A stretch of 64,000 nt of DNA from Luoshenia tenuis (GCF_014384745.1 NZ_JACRSO010000001.1:186001-250000); one strand, 5' to 3'; counted from the stretch's first letter, positions 51,727 to 61,157 are shown. The notes: a model not told the origin generated them from the sequence alone. A program made the numbers and translations.

Positions 51727-52579
51727 TATTATCGTGACCGGTGCCCTGGGAAACGTGGGCGGCTACGTTGCTAAGTATCTCATCGCCGCCGGGCAGTCCG
51801 TCACCCTTGCGGATATCGACGTAAAGGCGCTGCAAAAGCGGTATGGACAGGACGTAAAATGCGCGCCCTTTGATTTTACCGACCCCGCTACATTCCCTGC
51901 GGCTCTGGAGGGGGCGGATCGTGTGTTCATCATGCGTCCCCCGCATCTGGGCAAGCCCGAGGATCTAAAGCCCTTTATCGACGCGTTGAAAAGTGCGGGT
52001 ACGATGAGACTGGTCAGCTTTTTATCTCTGTTGGGGGTGGAGCATAACCCCATGCCCCCGCATCACAAAATCGAAAAGTTTATCCAGCAGGCGGATCTGC
52101 CCTACTGCCATATCCGTCCCAGCTTTTTCATGCAGAACATCAGCGGCGTGCACGCCTTTGAGATCAAACACTTTAACCGTATCGTCATTCCCGTAAAAAA
52201 CGCGGTAACCAGTTTTATCGACGCTGAGGATATCGGCCAGCTGATCGCCAAAGTGCTGTGCGAGCCGGAAAGCCACCGCAACCAAGCCTATTCCATCACC
52301 GGTCCGGAAGCGATTGATTATCATCAGGTGGCGCGCATCCTCTCAGAAGAATTGCACCGAACCATCGTCTATGCCAACCCCAGGCCGGGGCTGGCCAAGC
52401 GCTACTGGATCGATATCCGCGCCCTGGAGCGGGAGTATGCCACTGTAATGGGCATGTTATATTTTATGACGCGCAAGGGAGGCGCCAAGCAGGTCACCCC
52501 CGTATTTGAGCAAGTGATGGGGAAAGCGCCGCAAACCTTCCGCCAGTTTGTGCGCAAAAACCTGGACGCCTGGCGATAG
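51719..52579 (+). CDS. NmrA-like NAD(P)-binding oxidoreductase
   Basis: A 286-aa atypical short-chain dehydrogenase of the NmrA/quinone-reductase group. The start NIIVTGALGNVGGYVAKYL is the GxxGxxG dinucleotide loop. Acidic IDVKAL follows the second strand, pointing to NAD(H) preference. The Tyr-x3-Lys catalytic motif of classical enzymes is not evident (HHKIEKFIQQ is at that place), as usual in NmrA types. It is translationally coupled to the MarR gene. Related pairs sense and reduce quinones; that is inferred. Confidence 0.85.
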   Translation: MANIIVTGALGNVGGYVAKYLIAAGQSVTLADIDVKALQKRYGQDVKCAPFDFTDPATFPAALEGADRVFIMRPPHLGKPEDLKPFIDALKSAGTMRLVSFLSLLGVEHNPMPPHHKIEKFIQQADLPYCHIRPSFFMQNISGVHAFEIKHFNRIVIPVKNAVTSFIDAEDIGQLIAKVLCEPESHRNQAYSITGPEAIDYHQVARILSEELHRTIVYANPRPGLAKRYWIDIRALEREYATVMGMLYFMTRKGGAKQVTPVFEQVMGKAPQTFRQFVRKNLDAWR

Positions 52580-52606
52580 CAGTGCAGCCATAAACGCATG
52601 GATAAA

Positions 52607-52636
52607 AAAACAGCCGCGCAGATGCGCGGCTGTTTT
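52607..52636 (+). terminator. Terminator of the MarR/NmrA operon
   Basis: 14-bp stem AAAACAGCCGCGCA / TGCGCGGCTGTTTT with 2-nt centre and T run, starting at 52607. Confidence 0.88.
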
Positions 52637-52713
52637 TGGAGTCCTCACTATTAAAATGGCGGCAGGGCGGGGGTGAAACGGCGTGTGGTAAGCTCTGCCG
52701 ACCGCTAATGCAT

Positions 52714-52755
52714 GGGATTCTTCGCTCCGGCTTCGCCTACGCTCTGAATGACAGA
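52714..52755. repeat. Dispersed-repeat-like sequence
   Basis: GGGATTCTTCGC and CTCTGAATGACAG flank a TTCGCC core. This resembles a short repeat (GATTCTTCGCT...CAGAATGACA) seen in many bacterial genomes, from memory. A single copy was noticed in this window. The gap 52580-52825 holds nothing else apart from the terminator. Confidence 0.4.
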
Positions 52756-52825
52756 GGAAAATCCGGCGTCAGCAGGCCATCGTTCTTATTCCTCCCCCGC
52801 AAAAGGACGAGACGAATAGCGGGCT

Positions 52826-53857
52826 CTACTTTTTCTCTTCCCACTTTTTCCATGCGCCCGGCGCCAGGCGGCTGACCAGCGTGCCCATCCGGCGGCGCAG
52901 CGCCATGCCCAGGTAGGGAATGGTGGTCACCGCCATCAGCCCTTCGATATACCAGTAATTGTGATAACGCCCCTTTTGGTAGCTGTGTTCAAAGCTGCCC
53001 ATCAGCCCCCTGGCCTCGGCGATCCCTTCTTCGTAGGCTTTCTCCTGCCCCCACGCCCGGTAGCCCTTGCGCTGGCGGCGCGCCCCCAGGGCCAATAAAG
53101 GCTTATGCAGCTTGAGCCAGAAGGGCGGCAGGTTTTTGTGCAGCATCAAAAGGCAGTTGCGCGCGCTCAAGCGCACCCGAAATGCACTGGTGCCCTTGGA
53201 GATCGCATCTGAAGTGGCGCTGCCGTAATGATAGACGATGGAACCGGCGCAGTACCAGTTGCGATATCCGTGCACCAAGGCGCGAAGGCCAATGTCCACA
53301 TCCTCACAATAGGCAAAAAACCGCTCGTCAAAAAGGCCGATCTCATCCAATATCGATTTGCGGAAGATGCACGCGCCGCCGCAGGCCGAAAGGATGCGCC
53401 GGTCCCGCTTGTAGCGCGTAGCTTTTGCCCCGTGCCCCATCTGCGCGGGCACGCCCATTAGCGTCAGGGTATCCCCCGCATCGTCAATGCGTGTAGGATT
53501 ATGGTACTGGATCATCTTGCTGGAGGCCGAAAAAGCATTGGGGTGCGCATCCATCAGGCGTACCAGGGCGCGCAGAAAGTGCTTGTCCGCCTTGGTATCG
53601 TTATTTAACAAAGCCACATACTCGCCTTTGGCCGCACGTATCCCGGCGTTGACCCCGCCTGCAAAGCCCAGATTTTCTTCCTGCACCAGCACCCGCACTT
53701 CCGGGAACTCCCGCGCCATCAGCGCGCAGCTGCCGTCCTTTGAGGCGTTGTCCACTACGATCACCTCATGGGGCTGGCTCTGTTCCCGCAGGGATTGCAG
53801 GCACTCCCGCAAAAATTTTTCGCCATTGTAATTGGGTATAACGACGCTTACCTTCAT
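52826..53857 (-). CDS. Glycosyltransferase family 2 (rhamnosyltransferase-like)
   Basis: A 343-aa GT2 enzyme of the WbbL/RfbF type. It has SVVIPNYNGEKFLRECLQSL, VDNASKDGSC, ALLNNDTKADKHFL (metal site), CGGACIFRKSILDEIGLFDERFFAYCEDVDIGLRAL (catalytic region with ED) and a helical C-terminus. It starts 4 bp after the rfbD stop. The linkage to dTDP-rhamnose synthesis suggests rhamnose transfer to a surface polymer. Confidence 0.9.
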   Translation of the reverse strand: MKVSVVIPNYNGEKFLRECLQSLREQSQPHEVIVVDNASKDGSCALMAREFPEVRVLVQEENLGFAGGVNAGIRAAKGEYVALLNNDTKADKHFLRALVRLMDAHPNAFSASSKMIQYHNPTRIDDAGDTLTLMGVPAQMGHGAKATRYKRDRRILSACGGACIFRKSILDEIGLFDERFFAYCEDVDIGLRALVHGYRNWYCAGSIVYHYGSATSDAISKGTSAFRVRLSARNCLLMLHKNLPPFWLKLHKPLLALGARRQRKGYRAWGQEKAYEEGIAEARGLMGSFEHSYQKGRYHNYWYIEGLMAVTTIPYLGMALRRRMGTLVSRLAPGAWKKWEEKK

Positions 53858-53861
53858 CGCA

Positions 53862-54743
53862 CTACACCTCTTGCGATGCGATAAAGGCGCGCAGTGCCTC
53901 CCGCCAAGGGCGCATCCGGTCGCCCACCGTCAATCGCAGCATCATATGTTCTAAAGAGGAATACGCCGGCCGGTTGGCCCCACGCCCCAGCTGAGCAGTT
54001 GTGATCGCCTCTTTTTCACAGGGCACGCCCGCCTCTTCCACGATGGCACAGGCAAATTCATACCAGCTGCACTCGCCGCTGCCCGTACAATGATAAATGG
54101 CGTATTCCTCCGTCAGGGCGATCAGTAGCAGATGGTGCGCCAGATCCTCTGCATAGGTGGGGTTACCCCGCTGGTCGTCTACCACCCGAATCTTTCCCTC
54201 TTCCCGCGCCCGTTTCAGGATAGCGCGCACAAAATTGCCGCCTACATCCCCATACAGCCAAGCGGTGCGTACCACAAAGCTGCGCGGGCAAAACCGCTGC
54301 ACAAATTCCTCGCCCATCAACTTGGTCTTGCCGTATACGCTAACCGGGCCGGGCCGGTCATATTCGCGGTAAGGCACATTGCCAACGCCGGGGAACACGT
54401 AATCGGTAGAGACCTGCACCAGTTTAGCCCCCAATCCATCGCAAACCATGGCCAAGTTACGCGGCGCCAAGGCGTTGGCGGCGTAGGCAGCGTCCTGGTC
54501 TATCTCACACTGATCCACCTTGGTATAAGCCGCACAGTTGATCACCACATCCGGCCTACAATCCTCAAGCGTTCTCTTAACGGCTGCAAGGTCGCTTAGA
54601 TCCAGATCCTCTAAATCAATGCCTGCCACTTCACAACCCGCGTATGCCGCCGGCAGTTCGCCCAGCTGGCTATGCCCCTGTTGCAGAATCTTAAGCAACT
54701 GGCGGCCCAACTGGCCCTTGCAACCAGTGATCAGTAATTTCAT
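53862..54743 (-). CDS. rfbD: dTDP-4-dehydrorhamnose reductase
   Basis: A 293-aa RmlD, which makes dTDP-L-rhamnose from the 4-keto sugar. MKLLITGCKGQLGRQLL holds the GxxGxxG loop, INCAAYTKVDQCE and VSTDYVFPG match the family and YGKTKLMGEEFV has the catalytic Tyr/Lys. rfbA, rfbB and rfbC are not in the window. It lies 25 bp after the last M42 gene with no terminator in between, so it may share that transcript. Confidence 0.93.
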   Translation of the reverse strand: MKLLITGCKGQLGRQLLKILQQGHSQLGELPAAYAGCEVAGIDLEDLDLSDLAAVKRTLEDCRPDVVINCAAYTKVDQCEIDQDAAYAANALAPRNLAMVCDGLGAKLVQVSTDYVFPGVGNVPYREYDRPGPVSVYGKTKLMGEEFVQRFCPRSFVVRTAWLYGDVGGNFVRAILKRAREEGKIRVVDDQRGNPTYAEDLAHHLLLIALTEEYAIYHCTGSGECSWYEFACAIVEEAGVPCEKEAITTAQLGRGANRPAYSSLEHMMLRLTVGDRMRPWREALRAFIASQEV

Positions 54744-54768
54744 AAACCTTCTCCTTAATCGATTTATA

Positions 54769-55773
54769 TTAGATGCTGCTCTCCATCAGTGCCGCGAGCA
54801 GGGCCACGCTCTGCTCCAGATCCTTTTTGGATACGCACTCGGCCTGACTGTGCACGTAGCGCGTGCTTAAGGAGAGTGCGCCGCTGCGGATGCCCGCCTG
54901 GGTCAGGTGGATGGCGCCTGCATCGGTTCCACCCGCAGTCAACACCTCTTTTTGTACCGGAATACCTGCCTCTTTAGCCACCTTTTCCATCCACTCTACG
55001 ATCTGCGGGTGGCAGATCACTGAGTGATCCTTGACCTTGATAGCCGGCCCGCCGCCCAGGTGGGTGGACTGGGGCGCCGCCTCGGGCGTGTCTCCGCTCA
55101 AAGTCACATCCAGCGCCAGTGCCGCCGCAGGCTTTAAGGCAAAGGCCGCGGGCCCCGCCCCGCGCAGGCCCACCTCCTCCTGCACAGTAAAGACGCAGGC
55201 CAGCTCCATCGCATTGTTCTGCACTTTTTTCAGCGCTTCAATCATCATGGCACAGCATACCCGATCGTCCAGCGCGCCGGAGACATACTGCGTCGGCGTT
55301 TCCATAAAAGGGGATTCAAACACCGCCATATCCCCTACTTGCACCATTTTTTCCGCTTCTGCCCGGTCGGTAGCGCCGATATCCACAAACAGCTTTGAAA
55401 TTTCCAGCTTGGCATAGTCCAGCTTCAACTGTTCTACGCCCACCACGCCCTGCGCGCCGCTCTCAAAGCGCACGGTGCGGTACAACGCGTTGCGGGGCGA
55501 TACCCCGCCGATAGCCGCAAAGCGCACATAGCCCTTTTCGTCAATATGGGTGGCGATCAGGCCGATCTGGTCCATGTGGGCGGCCAGCATCAGCCGGGGC
55601 GCCTCGCCTATGGCCTTGCCGGAAGCGGCCTTGTAGGCGATCAGGTTTCCCAGCGCATCCACTTCGACCTTATCGCAATAAGGCACCACTGCCGCGTGGA
55701 TCACTTCACGCACGCCTTCCTCCCGCCCGGAGGGGCCAAACGCCGCGCATAACTGCGCCAATAATTCTTTCAT
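54769..55773 (-). CDS. M42 family metallopeptidase, third of three
   Basis: A 334-aa M42 (glutamyl/deblocking aminopeptidase, FrvX-like) enzyme. Metal ligands lie in AAHMDQIG, SGALDDRVCC, TVQEEVGLRGAGPA and the C-terminal HSQAECVS. GTDAGAIHLTQAGI is the family loop. AAGGAGG precedes the ATG at 55773; the frame extends to 55845 but overlaps the upstream gene. It follows the second copy directly. Confidence 0.92.
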   Translation of the reverse strand: MKELLAQLCAAFGPSGREEGVREVIHAAVVPYCDKVEVDALGNLIAYKAASGKAIGEAPRLMLAAHMDQIGLIATHIDEKGYVRFAAIGGVSPRNALYRTVRFESGAQGVVGVEQLKLDYAKLEISKLFVDIGATDRAEAEKMVQVGDMAVFESPFMETPTQYVSGALDDRVCCAMMIEALKKVQNNAMELACVFTVQEEVGLRGAGPAAFALKPAAALALDVTLSGDTPEAAPQSTHLGGGPAIKVKDHSVICHPQIVEWMEKVAKEAGIPVQKEVLTAGGTDAGAIHLTQAGIRSGALSLSTRYVHSQAECVSKKDLEQSVALLAALMESSI

Positions 55774-55777
55774 GCCT

Positions 55778-56812
55778 TTAAGCCTCCTTAAAATATCCGT
55801 CCATGCGTTCCAGTACGGCCTGCACCAGCTGCACCGCCGCCTCATAGTCCCGCAGGTTGACCGCGCTGACCGGGGAATGGATGTAGCGGCAGGGGATTGA
55901 GATATTGGCTACCGGCCGCCCGGCGCCGGTGCGCTGGGCCAGCCCCGCGTCCGTTCCGCCAAAGATGCCCTCCCGGTTTTGCCAGGGGATGCCCGCCTGT
56001 TTGGCCGTCTGGATGATAAAATTTCGCAATCCTTTATCTACGATGGCCGCATGGTCCGTAATGCCCAGCGCCGGACCATGGCCCGGCCGAGTCACCCGCA
56101 GGTGCTGCGGCACCCCCGCCATATCCGCACAGGTGGTGCCCTCCAGGATCAGCGCCGCATCCGGCATTACGCCAAATACCGCCGTGCCCGCGCCGCGCGA
56201 GCCGATCTCCTCCTGGGCGGTAAAGGCCGCCACCAAATTGACCGGATAGCGTTTTTCCATAGCCCGGGCCAGTACCGCACAGCCCGCCCGGTCATCCAGC
56301 GCTTTGGCCTTAAACATGTCCTGTCCAAAATAACGGGTGCGCGGGTCAAAAATAATATAATCGCCCTTTTGTACCAGCTTTTCCGCGCTGCGCTTATCCG
56401 CCGCGCCGATGTCGATGTACAGCTTATCCACCTTGTGGGCCTTAAACATCTCCTCCCGGGATTCAATCAGGTGGATGGCCATGCAGCCGATCACCCCCGG
56501 CACCCTTTTTTCGCCGATTAATACGCGTTTGGAGATCAGCACCCGTGGGTCGATCCCCCCAACCGGGCGGAAGCGCAGCGTGCCGTCCTCCCGGATGCCG
56601 GTGACGATCAGCCCCACCTCGTCCATATGGGCCAGCAGCATGACCGTTGGCGCATCCTTACCGCCCTGCGCCTGCCGCGTAGCGATCAGGTTGCCCATAG
56701 CGTCTACATGCATTTCATCAGCATAGGGTTTTAAATAATCCTTCAGGTAACCGCGTACCTGCCCTTCATCCCCCGTTACGCCGCTTAAGGCGCACAGTTC
56801 CTCTAAAAGCAT
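55778..56812 (-). CDS. M42 family metallopeptidase, second of three
   Basis: A 344-aa M42 enzyme. AHMDEVG, KALDDRAGCAVL, TAQEEIGSRGAGTAV, GGTDAGLAQ and HSPVSAVN mark the two-metal site. GGGAGG lies 7 nt ahead of the ATG at 56812, inside the stop of the first copy (10-bp overlap). The close packing suggests the three assemble or act together on peptides. Confidence 0.92.
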   Translation of the reverse strand: MLLEELCALSGVTGDEGQVRGYLKDYLKPYADEMHVDAMGNLIATRQAQGGKDAPTVMLLAHMDEVGLIVTGIREDGTLRFRPVGGIDPRVLISKRVLIGEKRVPGVIGCMAIHLIESREEMFKAHKVDKLYIDIGAADKRSAEKLVQKGDYIIFDPRTRYFGQDMFKAKALDDRAGCAVLARAMEKRYPVNLVAAFTAQEEIGSRGAGTAVFGVMPDAALILEGTTCADMAGVPQHLRVTRPGHGPALGITDHAAIVDKGLRNFIIQTAKQAGIPWQNREGIFGGTDAGLAQRTGAGRPVANISIPCRYIHSPVSAVNLRDYEAAVQLVQAVLERMDGYFKEA

Positions 56813-57855
56813 AGCTTCGCCTCCCAATCCTTGCCAAGCGCAGTAGCGATGGCGTGCAGCAGCTTGGCCGAATCCTTTACCGTCTTGAGATCCAGCGTTT
56901 CTACCGTAGTATGCATATACTTTAGCGGCAGCTCGATCAGCATCGTGGGGATGCCGGTTCGCGAGATCTGTAAGGGGTCGGCGTCGGTCCCCGTCACGTG
57001 GGCCTCCACCTCGATCTCGTAGTCGATCTTCTCCTGCCTTGCAATCCGCTGGGCCTCCTTGACCAGCTTAGGATGGATGTTTGGCCCTACCGTCAGCACG
57101 ATATTTTTCAGCGGGAACACCAGGTCTGCCGGCGCATCCGGCGTTTTGCCATGGGTCACGTCGATGGCAATGGCGATGTCCGGCTGTAGGCCGTAGGCCG
57201 CTACTTTAGCCCCCCGCGTGCCCACTTCTTCTTGCACGCTGGTGACAAATACCATCCGGCAGCTCAGCTTTTCCTCCCGCAGCGCCAGGCAGGCCTCCAG
57301 CATCGCCAGCACGCCGGCCCGGTCGTCCAGGGTGTGCCCGGCCACCGTGCGGCCGGAAAGCTCGTGCAGCGGCGCGTCAAAATGGATGCGATCTCCCGGG
57401 GAGACCAGTGCGCGCACCTGTTCGGCATCAAGTCCTACATCGATGGCCAGCTCGTTAATCGGCAATACCTTTTTGCGTTCTTGCACCGTGGTGACGTGCG
57501 GCGGCTTTAAGCCAATGATCCCATACAGGGGCTTTTTGCCCTCCACGCTCACCTCCTGCGCTGGGAGGATGCGCGGATCGATCCCGCCGATCTGCGAAAA
57601 AAAGATGAACCCATCTTCGTCGATGCGGTCCACCATCATGCCGATCTCGTCCATATGTGCCGAGACCATGACCAGCGGCCGCCCCTGCTTGGGGCCCACC
57701 GCAGCGTATACGTTCATCAGCTCATCCTGCCATACTTCGGCCCCTGCGGCGCTAAAGGCGGCCATCACCTTTTCGGCCATCTCGCCTTCGTGGCCGGAGA
57801 GCCCGGGGGTCTGCAACCAGTCGTCCAGCGTCTTTTTCATTTGCGCCTGCTGCAA
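56803..57855 (-). CDS. M42 family metallopeptidase, first of three
   Basis: A 350-aa M42 enzyme. SAHMDEIGMMVD, HTLDDRAGVLAM, SVQEEVGTRGAKVA, GTDADPLQISRTGIP and HTTVETLD are the family motifs. AAGGAGGG (57863-57870) points to the TTG at 57855; an ATG at 57840 (MKKTLDDW) is the alternative, five codons later. It leads a cluster of three tandem M42 genes. Confidence 0.9.
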   Translation of the reverse strand: MQQAQMKKTLDDWLQTPGLSGHEGEMAEKVMAAFSAAGAEVWQDELMNVYAAVGPKQGRPLVMVSAHMDEIGMMVDRIDEDGFIFFSQIGGIDPRILPAQEVSVEGKKPLYGIIGLKPPHVTTVQERKKVLPINELAIDVGLDAEQVRALVSPGDRIHFDAPLHELSGRTVAGHTLDDRAGVLAMLEACLALREEKLSCRMVFVTSVQEEVGTRGAKVAAYGLQPDIAIAIDVTHGKTPDAPADLVFPLKNIVLTVGPNIHPKLVKEAQRIARQEKIDYEIEVEAHVTGTDADPLQISRTGIPTMLIELPLKYMHTTVETLDLKTVKDSAKLLHAIATALGKDWEAKLCF

Positions 57856-57982
57856 AGCCTCTCCCTCCTTTATCATCCTAACCAATAAAACCCTTTATGG
57901 GCAGTCTTTGTCAAACCCGGTCTTATTATACCGTAAAGCCCGCCGCCCGGCAACCGTCCCCACCACCCGGCTAAGGGTGCGC

Positions 57983-58010
57983 AAAAGCTCCGCGCTTCGC
58001 GCGGAGCTTT
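57983..58010 (-). terminator. Terminator after the DUF4422-GT8 gene
   Basis: 12-bp stem AAAGCTCCGCGC / GCGCGGAGCTTT with a 3-nt loop and TTTTG on the minus strand, 17 bp after the stop. Confidence 0.8.
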
Positions 58011-58026
58011 GTGTGGGTATTAGCGT

Positions 58027-59916
58027 TTATGATTCTACAATCCGGTTGGTCAGCCCGGGAACCAGCGCCTTGAGCCTTTCGCGCCGCTTGCTCCCCAGCG
58101 GAAGCAGCATGTCGGCCAGACTACGCAGGCGGGATTTTTCGGAAATGGGCGAGTAGACCACACGCGGGCCCTGAGCCTGCGCCGCAGGCTGCGGCGCGGC
58201 CACTGTCCGCTCGCTGGCCAGCACGTCCGGATAAAAGGCGGTTTTGGCCGCCACGCTCCAAAATTCATCCGCCCACTCGAACGCCGGATAAATCCACGGC
58301 TTTTCGTTACCCGCGTAGTGAATAATCCAAGGGTCCTTTGCCGCCTCGCGGAAAGCCTGATACGCTAGTCGGGGAGCGTACTGCTCTACCCAACCGCGGT
58401 AACTGTCCACCGGATCGGCAAAAAAGTTCCACCGCGGATCCAGCCAGAAAATGTGCTCTTCACACAGGATGTTGAGCGCATCCTGATCCTGAAAACGGAA
58501 ATTACCCGCTTCGGCAAATTCCAATAAATACCGGGTGGTAAAATTTTCACAAAACGCACGGTTGTTCAGCACCAACACGCCCGCATTAAACTGCTTCCAT
58601 ATCGTGCGCAATTGCATGCGATCCTTCACGTATTGCGCAGATTTTAAATCATAGCCATTGGTCACGCCGGCCTCGCAGATATCTAAAACGGCGCCCAGCC
58701 AATTGTCCCCTATATCGGTATGATAGAGCTGCGCTACATCCCGTTTAATAATCAGGTCGCCATCCAGATAGAGCAGCTTATCAAAACAACCAAGTAATTC
58801 CGGAATGATCAGCCGGAAGTAGGTTTCTATACTGATCGTGGGCGACTCGTAAAGATTATACCGCTCTATGTAGCTTTTAACATTAATAAAGCGAACGGAA
58901 AAATTAGGCAGCCCTTCAAAAATCTTCTGTATGCGCCGCTGCGTGTCCGCTCGTATATTACGCTGAAGGATAAAGATGTCATAGTTATTCTGCGGTTCAG
59001 CACAATCTTTTAACGATTGCAGCGTTATAGCGCAAAATTTTGCGTATTCCTGGCTAGACGACATCACAATTGGAACGCAATTTTTGCCAAAAGCAGGCTG
59101 CACTGTTGTATATGGGGCGGTATCAGAAAAACAAAGCAATGGCAGTTCTGCTAACCGGTAGCCGCCCTGCATTTGCAACCAAGTATAATAAATACCGAAA
59201 AGCCGTTCCCCTAAATGCCCGGGCGTCCTATAGGCCTCCACAGAGTAATCCGACATATCCACGCGTTTATCAAACTCAGCCAGAATATCAAATAACCATT
59301 GGCTATATGAGAAAAACAGCTCCTTTCTCATAATAAATATGTTGCCGATATACTGCTTTTTACCAAAGATATATTTTTCTGCTGCCTCGGCATAGTCCGG
59401 GTGCCTTTCCCGGATGATATCGAGCATAATATCCAGGTCGCGGATATGCAGGCGCACGCCATCCTTTTCATATTGTTCGTAAGCCGAGGCGCGATGGACC
59501 TTCTCTAATTCAACCGGGCACATCGTCACCACATCGTAGTTAGCGACAAAGCCTTTTATACCCTTCTCATCGTCCAGCTGATGCTGGTGGATGGCATCCT
59601 CATCCAAACGAGGGACGATATAATTACTCCACTCGTTCAACCGCTTTTTATCTTCCGGCAAAAAAGAGAGATAGCGCCGATAGTGGCATAGGCCATAATA
59701 ATCTGCTTGCATATTTTTCCAGGCCCAATACTGCACAGTCAGTTCACAATAACTCTCGCGCTTATTAGAGATATTATCGCCCGTATCGTCGCCTGCCATA
59801 TCGGTTGCAGGCCGCTTATCAAACACCGCGCCACAACGCACGGGGAAAAACACATCATTTTCTACGGCAACGCTATTCAGATCAATCCTGTGCGATACAA
59901 AAATTTTTACGTTCAT
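58027..59916 (-). CDS. Bifunctional DUF4422 / family 8 glycosyltransferase
   Basis: A 629-aa fusion. Residues about 3-230 form a DUF4422 domain (IFVSHRIDLNS, YCELTVQYWAWKN, YGLCHYRRYLSF), a probable glycosyltransferase of capsule loci. Residues about 270-560 form a GT8 (LgtC-like) domain with IVMSSSQEYAKFCAITLQSL, the metal motif LLYLDGDLIIKRD (D-G-D), NAGVLVLNN and QDQDALN. GGAGGATGCAA favours the ATG at 59916, two codons into the frame. It is 14 bp after the GT2 gene, so the two are one unit that probably extends a surface glycan with two or three sugars. Confidence 0.88.
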   Translation of the reverse strand: MNVKIFVSHRIDLNSVAVENDVFFPVRCGAVFDKRPATDMAGDDTGDNISNKRESYCELTVQYWAWKNMQADYYGLCHYRRYLSFLPEDKKRLNEWSNYIVPRLDEDAIHQHQLDDEKGIKGFVANYDVVTMCPVELEKVHRASAYEQYEKDGVRLHIRDLDIMLDIIRERHPDYAEAAEKYIFGKKQYIGNIFIMRKELFFSYSQWLFDILAEFDKRVDMSDYSVEAYRTPGHLGERLFGIYYTWLQMQGGYRLAELPLLCFSDTAPYTTVQPAFGKNCVPIVMSSSQEYAKFCAITLQSLKDCAEPQNNYDIFILQRNIRADTQRRIQKIFEGLPNFSVRFINVKSYIERYNLYESPTISIETYFRLIIPELLGCFDKLLYLDGDLIIKRDVAQLYHTDIGDNWLGAVLDICEAGVTNGYDLKSAQYVKDRMQLRTIWKQFNAGVLVLNNRAFCENFTTRYLLEFAEAGNFRFQDQDALNILCEEHIFWLDPRWNFFADPVDSYRGWVEQYAPRLAYQAFREAAKDPWIIHYAGNEKPWIYPAFEWADEFWSVAAKTAFYPDVLASERTVAAPQPAAQAQGPRVVYSPISEKSRLRSLADMLLPLGSKRRERLKALVPGLTNRIVES

Positions 59917-59930
59917 TTGCATCCTCCATT

Positions 59931-60935
59931 TTAATGCCGTATCGAATCGGGGAATACCTGTCTTAGAATGTTCCGTGCCCCCGTAGGGTCGCCCGCTTCA
60001 AGTCGCTTTGCATAATCCTGCTTGCTTACATCTTTAAGCTGTTTGCAGAGCGTATACATCCGTTCATCAAACAACGAGCGTGCAGCCACAAAAAAATCTT
60101 TGTACTCTTTTCGCGTTTCACAATATGCGTTATGCATCATTACCTGGCCTATAAAATGATCCAGATGCGCGCTCCAGACCGCGTCGCTGTAATCGCCGGC
60201 GCGCATCATTTGCTGGGTATATCGGTGAATCTCAATAAAATCACTGCGATGTTTTACGCCACGCCTGGATTCCTGGCCGGTAATGGATTGATCGCGCGCT
60301 TTACGATAATAATAAAGGTGGTCCGGCACGAGCGCCATTCTCTGCGCTTTGAGCGCCGTTTCGACAGAAAACGGCACATCCTCGTAAATCTTCCCCTCGA
60401 TGAATCGCACGCCACATTCTCTAAGAAAACTATGCAAATACAGCCTGTCCCAAACGGCGATGCAGGCCACGATCTTAGGTGCCTGTTCTACTGTAAAAAC
60501 TTTATTTTTCAGATGATAGTATAGGACCTCATCTCGATAATAGCCATATTTGCCCGTATCTTCAAAATATAATTTTAAATTGCAAATCGTAATATCAGCC
60601 TGTGCCTGCTCCGCACGCTGGTACAGGCGTTCAAACATATCCGGGGTGATGAAATCATCGCTATCGATAAAGCTGATGTACTTCCCCTGCGCCGCTTGCA
60701 ACCCTCTATTGCGCGCACTGCTCATTCCACCATTTTCCTTCGAAATAACGTGGACGCGTTTATCCTTTTTTTCATATTCGCGAAGAATATTCAGGCTATT
60801 ATCCGTCGATCCATCATTAATGCAGATCACCTCGAAATCGCCAAACGTTTGTGCCAAAATGCTGTCCAGACAGTACGCCAGACAGTTTTCCACATTATAA
60901 ACTGGTATGATAACAGAAATCATCGGATTGGACAT
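59931..60935 (-). CDS. Glycosyltransferase family 2
   Basis: A 334-aa GT2 enzyme. ISVIIPVYNVENCLAYCLDSILAQTFGDFEVICINDGSTDNS and SFIDSDDF (metal D-x-D) are intact, with EDVPF in the later part. There is no membrane helix. It is the first gene of a two-gene unit with the DUF4422-GT8 gene. Confidence 0.9.
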   Translation of the reverse strand: MSNPMISVIIPVYNVENCLAYCLDSILAQTFGDFEVICINDGSTDNSLNILREYEKKDKRVHVISKENGGMSSARNRGLQAAQGKYISFIDSDDFITPDMFERLYQRAEQAQADITICNLKLYFEDTGKYGYYRDEVLYYHLKNKVFTVEQAPKIVACIAVWDRLYLHSFLRECGVRFIEGKIYEDVPFSVETALKAQRMALVPDHLYYYRKARDQSITGQESRRGVKHRSDFIEIHRYTQQMMRAGDYSDAVWSAHLDHFIGQVMMHNAYCETRKEYKDFFVAARSLFDERMYTLCKQLKDVSKQDYAKRLEAGDPTGARNILRQVFPDSIRH

Positions 60936-61080
60936 TTTCTTGCTGATTCCCCTTTAACCTAGAATAAGCCTGCGCCAAATTACAGCAATACTTTGGACAT
61001 TTTACCATGTGGTCCCGAAATATGCAACAAACTGCTGTTTCCATACGATTTTTACAAGTCTTCCCCAGGCGCGCAATTCT

Positions 61081-61096
61081 TATCATGTTCATGATA
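61081..61096. repeat. Short perfect inverted repeat
   Basis: TATCATG-TT-CATGATA in the 190-bp region between the helicase terminator and the GT2 gene. It could be an operator for the glycosyltransferase unit; no regulator is linked. Confidence 0.3.
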
Positions 61097-61127
61097 GATT
61101 TGCCCATTTCATACTTTCTCTGACACG

Positions 61128-61157
61128 AAAAAGCCCTCCGCTAAATCGGAGGGCTTT
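61128..61157 (-). terminator. Terminator of the DEAD-box helicase gene
   Basis: 11-bp stem AAAGCCCTCCG / CGGAGGGCTTT with a 6-nt loop and five T on the minus strand (61128-61132). Confidence 0.88.
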
